This document shows, in pieces, positions 1-5,829 of a stretch of 5,852 bases of DNA. The notes beneath the pieces are model-generated. The model was given only the letters and a program-made list of their open reading frames with translations, had not been told where the DNA came from and did no database searches. The translations under genes and the position numbers were made by a program. The DNA lies in contig CAYVFC010000249.1 of the NCBI GenBank assembly GCA_964450715.1, positions 1-5,852 on the forward strand, read 5' to 3'. Positions within the stretch are counted from its first letter, which is position 1, and each line of letters starts with the position of its first letter. The stretch comes from CAYVFC01 sp964450715 (GTDB taxonomy: Bacteria > Myxococcota_A > Polyangia > Polyangiales > JAFGIB01).

Positions 1-123
1 CCGACGGGCCGTCAGCCCGCCGGTGAGATGGGTTTCGCTGCGCTTCAGGCGTCATGTTGCACTCCGGACGACGCCGCGCCGTGCCGGGCAAACGTCCTCT
101 CGCGGGTGAAGCGCGCGCCCGCT

Positions 124-159
124 GGCGCCCGCGCGGGGCCGGTCGGCGCCCGCGCGGGG
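124..159 (+). repeat. Short GC-rich direct repeat in the leader
   Basis: The 15-mer GGCGCCCGCGCGGGG occurs at 124-138 and again at 145-159, a 21-nt period with about 1.7 copies. It is the clearest structure in the otherwise featureless 1-204 leader. The copies are GC-only and could arise by simple slippage. No function can be assigned. Confidence 0.6.
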
Positions 160-192
160 TTCTTAGCCTTAACAGCGCGCGCGGTCTATAGT

Positions 193-196
193 AAGG
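193..196 (+). promoter_or_regulatory. Shine-Dalgarno for the parvulin lipoprotein
   Basis: AAGG lies 8 nt before the ATG at 205. It is a short match to the anti-SD sequence, but it supports this internal start over the long upstream extension of the same open frame. Confidence 0.5.
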
Positions 197-204
197 TCCG
201 CGTC

Positions 205-1296
205 ATGACCCACGGCAAGCGTTTTTTTGCCCCGATTTTCCTCGCCCTGGCGGCCGCCTTGGCCACCGCGGCCTGCGCGGACTGTAGCTCCGATAAGAAG
301 GAGACGCGCTTCGACCAGACCGAGTCCGGCAAGCTCACGGGCGAGACCCATGGCTTGACCCCGGAGCAGGCTTCGCAGGTTCTGGTCAAGGTGGGCGATA
401 GGACCATCACCGTCGGCGAGTTCGCCAGCCGGCTGGCGGATCGCTCGCCCTACTTGCGGGCGCGATTCCAGAGTGCCGACCACCGGCGGGAATTCCTGGA
501 CAACATGGTCCGCTTCGAGCTGCTCTCCATCGAGGCCGAGAAGCGCGGGTACCATCGATCCGAAGAGGTAAAGAAGGTCCGCGACCAGAAAATGGTACAG
601 CGGATGATGGAGAAGCTGTTCGACGAGGGCGGCGAGCAGATATCCGATATCACGGAAGACGAGATCAAGGCCTATTACGAAAAGAACCGCCACGAGTACC
701 ACAAACCCGAGCAAGTGCGGGCCAGCCACATCCTGCTGGCCAAGAAGCAAGAGGGGCAGCGGGTGCTCAAGCGGCTCGGATTGGCGCCCGGCGACGGGCA
801 GCTGTTTCGCAGCCTGGCCGCCAGCGAGAGCATCGACGAGAAGACCAAGCACCGCGGGGGCGACCTGCGCTTCTTCTCCCGCGCCTCGGAGAAGACCCCC
901 CACGATCCCGATGTGCCGGACGCCATCCGCGAGGCGGCCTTTACCTTGAAGAAGAAGGGAGATGTTTACCCATCGGTCATCGCTACCGACCAGGGCTTTC
1001 ACGTCTTGCAGCTGACCGACCGGCGTCAGCCCTACGACCGCTCGCTCGAGGAAGCGCGCCGTTCCATTCAAAACCGGCTCTGGCGGAATCGCCGCGAGGA
1101 GACTATCGAGGCATTTGTGCAGAAGCTGCGCGAAAAAGCGAAGGTCGAGCTGCACCCCGATCTGCTGGACCAGCTGAAGCTGGACATCCCGGAAAAGGGG
1201 CAGCCGCCGCGACCGGACGCCCCGGCCGAGGGCTCCGATTCGGCGTCTTCCGCGGGCGCGAAGACCGGCCGGGCTTGGGCGACCGGCGGACGATGA
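205..1296 (+). CDS. PpiC-type (parvulin) peptidyl-prolyl isomerase lipoprotein
   Basis: A 363-residue exported parvulin, expected to assist folding of periplasmic or outer-membrane proteins. Residues 7-23 form a hydrophobic signal segment ending in TAAC, so Cys24 is the probable lipidated residue; Thr at -3 makes this lipobox non-canonical. Residues about 55-165 are a helical, charged, SurA/PrsA-like chaperone region. The parvulin domain spans about 169-272, with VRASHILL (171-178, His175), RGGDLRFF (217-224) and GFHVLQL (264-270, His266), and the loop before GGDL is of normal length. A helical segment (280-326) and a Pro/Ser/Ala-rich low-complexity tail follow. The frame is open back to position 1, but I chose the ATG at 205: the signal peptide starts directly there, an AAGG lies 8 nt upstream, and the upstream residues look like random GC-rich translation. 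The family call is firm; whether the enzyme is active and which proteins it folds are inferred. Confidence 0.9.
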   Translation: MTHGKRFFAPIFLALAAALATAACADCSSDKKETRFDQTESGKLTGETHGLTPEQASQVLVKVGDRTITVGEFASRLADRSPYLRARFQSADHRREFLDNMVRFELLSIEAEKRGYHRSEEVKKVRDQKMVQRMMEKLFDEGGEQISDITEDEIKAYYEKNRHEYHKPEQVRASHILLAKKQEGQRVLKRLGLAPGDGQLFRSLAASESIDEKTKHRGGDLRFFSRASEKTPHDPDVPDAIREAAFTLKKKGDVYPSVIATDQGFHVLQLTDRRQPYDRSLEEARRSIQNRLWRNRREETIEAFVQKLREKAKVELHPDLLDQLKLDIPEKGQPPRPDAPAEGSDSASSAGAKTGRAWATGGR

Positions 1297-1300
1297 GAGG
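1296..1300 (+). promoter_or_regulatory. Shine-Dalgarno deciding the SurA-like start
   Basis: AGAGG sits 7 nt before ATG 1308, directly after the stop of the upstream gene. It favours ATG 1308 over ATG 1293, which has no comparable site. It lies outside the palindromic element, so the element's insertion left this initiation signal intact. Confidence 0.65.
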
Positions 1301-1307
1301 CCAGATC

Positions 1308-2429
1308 ATGCCGCATAACGCCATACGTCTAGAAGCGGTTTCGAAATCCCTTCCGTCGTCTTTCGGGCGGGGCGGCCCCATCTGCTGCGTTGCGCCTCCT
1401 CGAAAAAGCTCCGCTATTGCTGCCTCGACGCGCCTTGCATCTGGGGCCGCCGCGCTCCGAAATACTCGGTCCGGGATTTTGAAACCGCTTCTAGTTCTAC
1501 TGGCCGCGTTGGCCGCGCCGCCTCTCGCCTCGCCCGCGCGGGCCGAGATCGTCGAGCGAGTGGTGGCCACGGTGAATGACGAGATGGTCTTGCTTTCCGA
1601 GCTGCGCAGCCGCGCGGCGCCCTACCTGGCGCAGACGCTCTACGGCGCCGAATCGGAGCAGGAGAAGAAAAAGCGTATCGCCGACTTATACCGGCGACTG
1701 CTCGACCAGCTGATCGATGAGCAGCTGGTGCAGCGCGAAGCCCGCAAGGCGAACATCACCGTGAGCAAGCTCGAGATCGACCAGGCCATCGGCAACGTGC
1801 GCCAGCAGAACAACATGTCCGAGGAACAGTTCCGCGAGGCGATCCGCGCCCAGGGATACACCGAGCAGAAGTACCGGGAGGATATCCGTAAGCAGCTCGT
1901 CTACATGAAGCTGACCAACCAGCTGGTGCGCAGCCAGGTCAACGTGACCGAGGAGGACAGCCGTGAACGCTACCAGGAAAAAGTGCGCAAGGCGCGCCGG
2001 ACGCTGCGTTTTCGCGCTGCCCACGTCTTCTTCCAGCTCCCGGATGGAGCCTCGGCCGCCGAGGTGGCCGAGATCCGCCGGCGCGCCGCCGCGCTGCGCC
2101 GCAGGCTGAACGAGAAGAGCTTCGACCGGGCGATCGACGAGCACGGCGGCGGGGACCTGGGCTGGCTCAGCCAGGGCGATCTGCCCGAGCAGCTGGAGCG
2201 GGCGCTGCTGGCGCTGGAGCCGGGGCAGGTGAGCCAGCCAGTACGCGGGCCCTCGGGAGTGCACATCTTTCTGCTGCGCGAGCGCCAGCGCAGCTCCGAG
2301 AGCCTGCCCACCTACGAGCAGTCCAAGGCGACCATCGAGCGCCAGATGCTGGAGGAGGGTATGGCGCGCCAGCAGAAGCTCTTTTTAGAGCAGCTGCGCC
2401 GCAAGGCCGTGATCGATATCCGGCTGTAA
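1308..2429 (+). CDS. SurA-like periplasmic chaperone with one parvulin domain, N-terminus interrupted by a palindromic element
   Basis: A 373-residue protein resembling SurA, which escorts unfolded outer-membrane proteins through the periplasm. Residues 80-215 are a SurA_N-like helical domain (opening EIVERVVATVNDEMVLLSEL). A single parvulin domain follows at about 235-325, with AAHVFF (237-242, His239), GGDLGWLSQGDL (281-292) and GVHIFLL (317-323, His319), then a C-terminal helix. E. coli SurA has two parvulin domains, so this is a shorter variant. The loop between FDRAIDEH and GGDLGW lacks about 8 residues, including the usual active-site Cys/Asp. The signal hydrophobic core is at 61-74 with likely cleavage ARA/E after residue 79. 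Residues 8-61 are encoded by an inserted palindromic repeat. I chose ATG 1308 because GAGG sits 7 nt upstream; ATG 1293 (overlapping the previous stop) and TTG 1479 (inside the repeat) are alternatives. The mature protein is secure; the true N-terminus is not. Confidence 0.88.
   Translation: MPHNAIRLEAVSKSLPSSFGRGGPICCVAPPRKSSAIAASTRLASGAAALRNTRSGILKPLLVLLAALAAPPLASPARAEIVERVVATVNDEMVLLSELRSRAAPYLAQTLYGAESEQEKKKRIADLYRRLLDQLIDEQLVQREARKANITVSKLEIDQAIGNVRQQNNMSEEQFREAIRAQGYTEQKYREDIRKQLVYMKLTNQLVRSQVNVTEEDSRERYQEKVRKARRTLRFRAAHVFFQLPDGASAAEVAEIRRRAAALRRRLNEKSFDRAIDEHGGGDLGWLSQGDLPEQLERALLALEPGQVSQPVRGPSGVHIFLLRERQRSSESLPTYEQSKATIERQMLEEGMARQQKLFLEQLRRKAVIDIRL
1329..1494 (+). mobile_element. 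MITE-like palindromic element inserted in frame in the SurA-like gene
   Basis: The ends (1329-1350 and 1473-1494) are 22-bp inverted repeats with a single mismatch (G1343 against T1480, which is a G-U wobble in RNA). Both finish in CTAG. Further in, TTTCGG (1361-1366) pairs with CCGAAA (1457-1462), and GGCGGCCCCA (1371-1380) pairs perfectly with 1442-1451, leaving a loop of about 61 nt. There is no transposase, so it could only move in trans, as MITEs or REP/RPE-type repeats do. The distance between the two CTAG copies is 162 bp, consistent with a CTAG (or central TA) target duplication around a 54-codon stop-free insert. No second copy is visible in this window. Repeat status across the genome is inferred from structure. 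Confidence 0.82.
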
Positions 2430-2451
2430 CACAGCCGCTCGTCTCGACGGG

Positions 2452-4227
2452 ATGGATCGGACGCCGTTCAGGCGATATAAAAAAAACGTGTTGCGATCCT
2501 TCTACCAGGTTGTCGCGGTCTGCTTGCTGAGCCTCTTGCCCTTTCTCGCCCGTCCCGCGAGCTTACAGGCTCAGCGCGCCCGGCTGGGCAATGGATCGTA
2601 TGCGCTGCCGGGCGCCTACCGGGTGGGGTACCCGGTCCTGGATCCGCAAAGCGCCGCGGCGGTGATGGGCGTCACCTACGGCACCTTCGGTGCTGCGCTG
2701 CGCGACGACGACTCCCACCACCGCCTGGGAGTCGGGCTGGGCCTGGGCGCCACCCCCCTGAGCTGGCTTGGCCTGGCCGCCCGCGTCGAGGGCCGCCACG
2801 ACTGGCACCAAACCGCTAGCGGGGGCACCGACGACGGATACCTGGCTCAGACCAGGCTGATGGCCCGGGCCGGCGTCCCGCTAGGCCGCGACTTCCGGCT
2901 GGGCGGCGAGACCGCCTTCTGGTTCCCGGCCGCGCCCTCGCCCGAACGATCGCTGCGCGCGACCAGCCTGGATCTCAACCTGCTCGCCGGCTATCTCCCG
3001 CACCGCCGACCGGTAGGCCTGTTCGCGCTGGTCGGCTTTCGCCTGGACCGTTCCGCCGAGGCCCTCAACCGTCCCGATCTGCTCAGCCCTTCCGACCGGC
3101 TGGCGCTCGGCTACAGCGAGACCAACGCCGCGCTGTTCGGCCTGGCCCTTTCGCTTCGCTTTACCGCCGTGGAGCTGTTCGGCGAATGGAACTGGGACTA
3201 CTACCTGCGCGAGTCGTCCGAGGTGCCGGTCGGCTCGCCCATGCGGGTGGCGGTGGGCGCCCGCTACTGGCCGACCCGGGCGCTTCAGCTACAGCTTTTA
3301 ACCGGAGTATCCCCGACCGCGCGTCCCGATTTGCAGGCGACCAACCTCATGCTGGTGGAGCCGCGCTTTTTCGCCGGCCTCCAGGTCGGGTTGCAGTTAC
3401 CCTTCGAAGAGATCGTGCCCCGGGGGCCGGAGGCCGAGCCGGTTCAGCCGGCCCTGCTGCAGGGCAGGGTGGTCGATCCGGACGGAAATCCGGTGCCGGG
3501 CGCCCGGGTCGCGTTGCTGGACAAGCCCCCACAACGGGCCGCCGCCGACCGCCAGGCCGCCGCCGAGCGGGAGGCCATTGCCGACCCGCAAGGGAGCTTC
3601 CGCCTCGAAGAGGTGACCGCCGGTTCCGCGACGCTAACCGTGACCGCGGAGCCCTGGCGCCCGAAGACGCTCGAGCTACAGCTGCAGCCGGGCGACAACC
3701 CGCCGCTCGAGATCCTGCTGGAGCCCGAGGCCATGATGTTACGCGGAGTCGTGCAGGCGCCGAGCGGAGCCCCGATACCGGACGCAACGGTCTGGATCGC
3801 CGCCGGCGAGCAGCGCCTGGAGGCGACCACGGGTGAGGACGGTCGTTACCGCTTCAGCGATCTGCCGCCCGGCCAGATGCAGCTCGGGGTCAGCGCCGAG
3901 GGTTGGGGCGAGCAGACGCAAGAGATCGATACCAGCCCGGGCGGACTGCTGGAGCTGGACTTGCAGCTCGAGCGCACCCTGCCCCAGGGGCAGATTCGCG
4001 TACAGGTGAGCGACTTCGCGGGCAAGCCCTTGGCGGCCAGCGTCGAGATCAAGCCCCTGGGCAAGCTGCTCAAGGGCGATGCCAGCGGCACTTTCGAGGT
4101 AGACGTCCCGCCCGGCGACTACCGGGTGGTGGTCCGCGCCCGCGGCCACCGCACCCAGGTACGCAAGGCGAGGGTAGAGGAGAAGGGCGTGACCGTGCTG
4201 GTGGTCAACCTGCGGAGGAAGCGCTGA
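2452..4227 (+). CDS. Secreted protein: probable outer-membrane beta-barrel with three carboxypeptidase-regulatory-like repeats
   Basis: 591 residues. A basic n-region (RRYKK) and hydrophobic core (20-33) end in a probable cleavage SLQA/Q after residue 40. Residues about 55-320 show alternating hydrophobic/polar strands, many Gly and aromatic girdle residues (for example VGLFALVGFRL, ELFGEWNWDYYL, RVAVGARYW, RFFAGLQVGLQLPF), as expected for an outer-membrane barrel. Three beta-sandwich repeats follow: 336-424 (LQGRVVDPDGNPVPGARV), 429-508 (RGVVQAPSGAPIPDATVWI, GEDGRYRFSDLPPG) and a divergent 513-587 (IRVQVSDFAGKPLAASVEI, DVPPGDYRVVVRARGH). The first two match the carboxypeptidase regulatory-like/CNA-B type; the third resembles PEGA-like repeats. 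There is no peptidase domain and no TonB plug was recognised. ATG 2452 follows the previous gene by 22 nt but has a poor ribosome-binding site; GTG 2488 is an alternative that keeps the hydrophobic core. The repeat domains are firm, the barrel is inferred, and the function is unknown. Confidence 0.82.
   Translation: MDRTPFRRYKKNVLRSFYQVVAVCLLSLLPFLARPASLQAQRARLGNGSYALPGAYRVGYPVLDPQSAAAVMGVTYGTFGAALRDDDSHHRLGVGLGLGATPLSWLGLAARVEGRHDWHQTASGGTDDGYLAQTRLMARAGVPLGRDFRLGGETAFWFPAAPSPERSLRATSLDLNLLAGYLPHRRPVGLFALVGFRLDRSAEALNRPDLLSPSDRLALGYSETNAALFGLALSLRFTAVELFGEWNWDYYLRESSEVPVGSPMRVAVGARYWPTRALQLQLLTGVSPTARPDLQATNLMLVEPRFFAGLQVGLQLPFEEIVPRGPEAEPVQPALLQGRVVDPDGNPVPGARVALLDKPPQRAAADRQAAAEREAIADPQGSFRLEEVTAGSATLTVTAEPWRPKTLELQLQPGDNPPLEILLEPEAMMLRGVVQAPSGAPIPDATVWIAAGEQRLEATTGEDGRYRFSDLPPGQMQLGVSAEGWGEQTQEIDTSPGGLLELDLQLERTLPQGQIRVQVSDFAGKPLAASVEIKPLGKLLKGDASGTFEVDVPPGDYRVVVRARGHRTQVRKARVEEKGVTVLVVNLRRKR
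4214..4218 (+). promoter_or_regulatory. Strong Shine-Dalgarno for the FecR-domain lipoprotein
   Basis: GGAGG lies 8 nt before ATG 4227, inside the last codons of the barrel gene. With the TGATG stop/start overlap it indicates translational coupling of the two genes. It also fixes the start at 4227, not the second ATG at 4233 or the long upstream extension of the frame. Confidence 0.85.
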
Positions 4228-5795
4228 TGCCGATGCCGCGCGCCCGCCGCCTGCGCTTTTCGCTACCGCTACGGTTCTCTTTGATCGCTGTATTCTACGC
4301 CACTAGCGTTCTGCAGGGCTGCCAGGGCTGCCAGGGCTGTAGCGGCTGCTCCGACGAGCAGCGGGTGGCCGAGCTGGTTGTGATCGAGAAGAGCGTACAG
4401 CGCGACTTCGCCGCCAGCGTGGACAAGTGGCAGCCCGCCACGGCCGGCGAAGGCTTCCGGCTAGGTGACGGATTGAAGACCGGGCCGGAAGCCCGGGCCA
4501 CGCTCCGGCTCTTTCCCGAGGGCCGGCTTCTGGTGCAGAGCGACACCGTGCTTCGCTTCCAGGCCACCCCGCCCGGCGAGCGGGAGCGGCGCCTTCAGGT
4601 CACCGCCGGCAGCGTGGAGATCGAGTCGGCCGGCGCCGACCTCAAGCTTTATACCGAGGTAGGCGTGGCGCGCATCGAACGCAACAGCCGCGTGCGCCTG
4701 CGTTCGTCCGGCGACGCCCCCGGGCTAGAGGTATTGGTGGGAGGCGCGCAGGTCGAGCGCGGCGGCGAGCTGGTGGCAGTCGCCGCCGGCGAGACGCTCG
4801 AGCTCGAGATCGGGGGCGTGTCCGTAGAGCGCCAGCCGGACGAGCCCCAGCCCACCCCGGCCGACGGCGGGCTCCCGCCTGTAGACGCTGCCGCGGACCA
4901 GCCCGAGGACGAGGCCGCGGACGACACCGGCCCTCAGTCGCCTTATGCCGGCCCGGAAACCGCCGATCTGGCTCTTGCGGCCGGTGAGTCGGCCACACTG
5001 CACGACCCCAGCCCGCCCACCGACGTGCGCGTCTCGCTGGAAAAGTGCGAGCACGGCGGCGCGGTCGAGATCAAGCGCCGGGGCGCGCGGGGCAAGTATT
5101 CCAGGGTTCGGGGCGATAAGAGCGCCGTGCTCCGGCTTCCGACCGGCTCCTACCTCTACCGCTCGCGCTGCGTATCCGAGCCCGGCTCTTCCCGCGGAAG
5201 GGTGACCGCGCGAGGCCGCCTATCGGTGCGGCGCGACGCAGGGCTCAAGCGGCTGCCCAAGCGTCCACCCTCGGTGACCGTGGACGCGGACGGCCGCGCC
5301 TATACCGTGCGCTACCAGAACCGGCTGCCAAAGATAACCCTCCGCTGGCCGGATGCGCCCACCGCCTCCAGGTATCAGCTCCGGCTCGCCCAGCAGGGCC
5401 GGGGTGTTGAGACCCGCTCCTTTCCCAAGCCGCGCGTCGTCTTCGAGTCGGGCGAGCTGGGCGAGGGCTCGCACCGCTTCTCCTTCACCGCCGCGGGCGG
5501 CCGCCCGTCTTCGGAGACCCGGCTCAGGATCGCCTTCGACAACATGGCGAGCTCCGCGTCGGTTGCCGAGCCTACCGAGGGCGCGGCCGTGGCTGGCCAG
5601 AATATCACCGTGGCCGGCGAGGCCCTGACCCGTTCCAAGGTCAGCGTGAACGGCCGCGAGCTCAAGACCGACGCGCAGGGCCGCTTCCGCTCCGAGATGG
5701 TCGCCCCCGCCGACCGTACCGCCATCGCCATCCGGGTCCGGAGCCGCACCGGCCAGATCCACTATTACCTCAGGAACCTGGCCGCCAAGCCCTAG
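4227..5795 (+). CDS. FecR-domain lipoprotein with Cys-rich N-terminus and C-terminal Ig-like domain
   Basis: 522 residues. A basic N-terminus, hydrophobic segment 17-29 and lipobox LQGC make Cys32 the probable lipidated residue; Cys35, Cys38 and Cys41 follow at a strict 3-residue period. Residues about 48-198 are FecR-like (GEGFRLGDGLKTGPEARATL, then FPEGRLLVQSDTVLRF and LQVTAGSVEIES). An acidic Pro/Asp/Ala linker covers 201-245. A beta-rich middle section (250-335) has Cys274 and Cys315, which could form a disulfide. Segment 355-437 resembles a fibronectin-like sandwich (LRWPDAPTASRYQLRLA). Residues 445-518 look like a bacterial Ig-like domain (VAEPTEGAAVAGQNITVAGE, VSVNGRELKTDAQGRF). Classical FecR spans the inner membrane and controls a sigma factor; here there is no second membrane segment and no sigma gene adjacent, so an envelope structural or scaffold role is more likely than that circuit. 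Its start overlaps the stop of the barrel gene. Domain calls are good; partner and ligand are unknown. Confidence 0.88.
   Translation: MPMPRARRLRFSLPLRFSLIAVFYATSVLQGCQGCQGCSGCSDEQRVAELVVIEKSVQRDFAASVDKWQPATAGEGFRLGDGLKTGPEARATLRLFPEGRLLVQSDTVLRFQATPPGERERRLQVTAGSVEIESAGADLKLYTEVGVARIERNSRVRLRSSGDAPGLEVLVGGAQVERGGELVAVAAGETLELEIGGVSVERQPDEPQPTPADGGLPPVDAAADQPEDEAADDTGPQSPYAGPETADLALAAGESATLHDPSPPTDVRVSLEKCEHGGAVEIKRRGARGKYSRVRGDKSAVLRLPTGSYLYRSRCVSEPGSSRGRVTARGRLSVRRDAGLKRLPKRPPSVTVDADGRAYTVRYQNRLPKITLRWPDAPTASRYQLRLAQQGRGVETRSFPKPRVVFESGELGEGSHRFSFTAAGGRPSSETRLRIAFDNMASSASVAEPTEGAAVAGQNITVAGEALTRSKVSVNGRELKTDAQGRFRSEMVAPADRTAIAIRVRSRTGQIHYYLRNLAAKP
4314..4349 (+). repeat. 9-bp tandem repeat encoding the Cys-x2-Cys ladder
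   Basis: The unit CAGGGCTGC is repeated at 4314, 4323 and 4332 (the last with T at its final base), followed by a degenerate fourth copy, AGCGGCTGC, at 4341. Each unit adds Gln/Ser-Gly-Cys, giving Cys32, 35, 38 and 41 of the FecR-domain lipoprotein. The first cysteine is the lipobox residue. Copy number could vary in frame by slippage. Confidence 0.8.
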
Positions 5796-5829
5796 CTCTC
5801 ACGATTCTACACATCTTCAAGGGTACCGG

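Noticed and set aside
163..192. Possible promoter TTAGCC (163-168) and TATAGT (187-192), 18-nt spacer
   Set aside because: The -10 match is good, but transcription would start near 199, leaving a leader of about 6 nt and excluding the Shine-Dalgarno at 193-196. The -35 is poor, so it is not supported as a feature.
1..204. Open frame continuing upstream from ATG 205 through ATG 28 to the window edge
   Set aside because: The residues are compositionally random GC-rich translation, and a signal peptide with lipobox and a Shine-Dalgarno begins at 205. The open frame is explained by scarcity of stops in high-GC DNA.
169..1155. 328-residue open frame on the minus strand opposite the parvulin lipoprotein
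   Set aside because: It is the antisense shadow of a well-supported gene. It shows no recognisable domain and is explained by codon bias.
1103..1570. Minus-strand frame spanning the palindromic element, possibly an element-encoded protein
   Set aside because: It runs through both flanking genes in antisense and has no domain. The element is too short and too palindromic to encode a transposase; its openness on both strands reflects base composition and symmetry.
3186..3836. 216-residue + strand frame inside the barrel gene
   Set aside because: It is Arg/Ala/Gly-rich out-of-frame translation of the carboxypeptidase-regulatory-like repeats, with no independent start signal.
3903..4226. N-terminal 108-codon extension of the FecR-domain gene
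   Set aside because: It overlaps the third repeat of the barrel protein in another frame. A GGAGG site at correct spacing and a signal peptide with lipobox begin at 4227.
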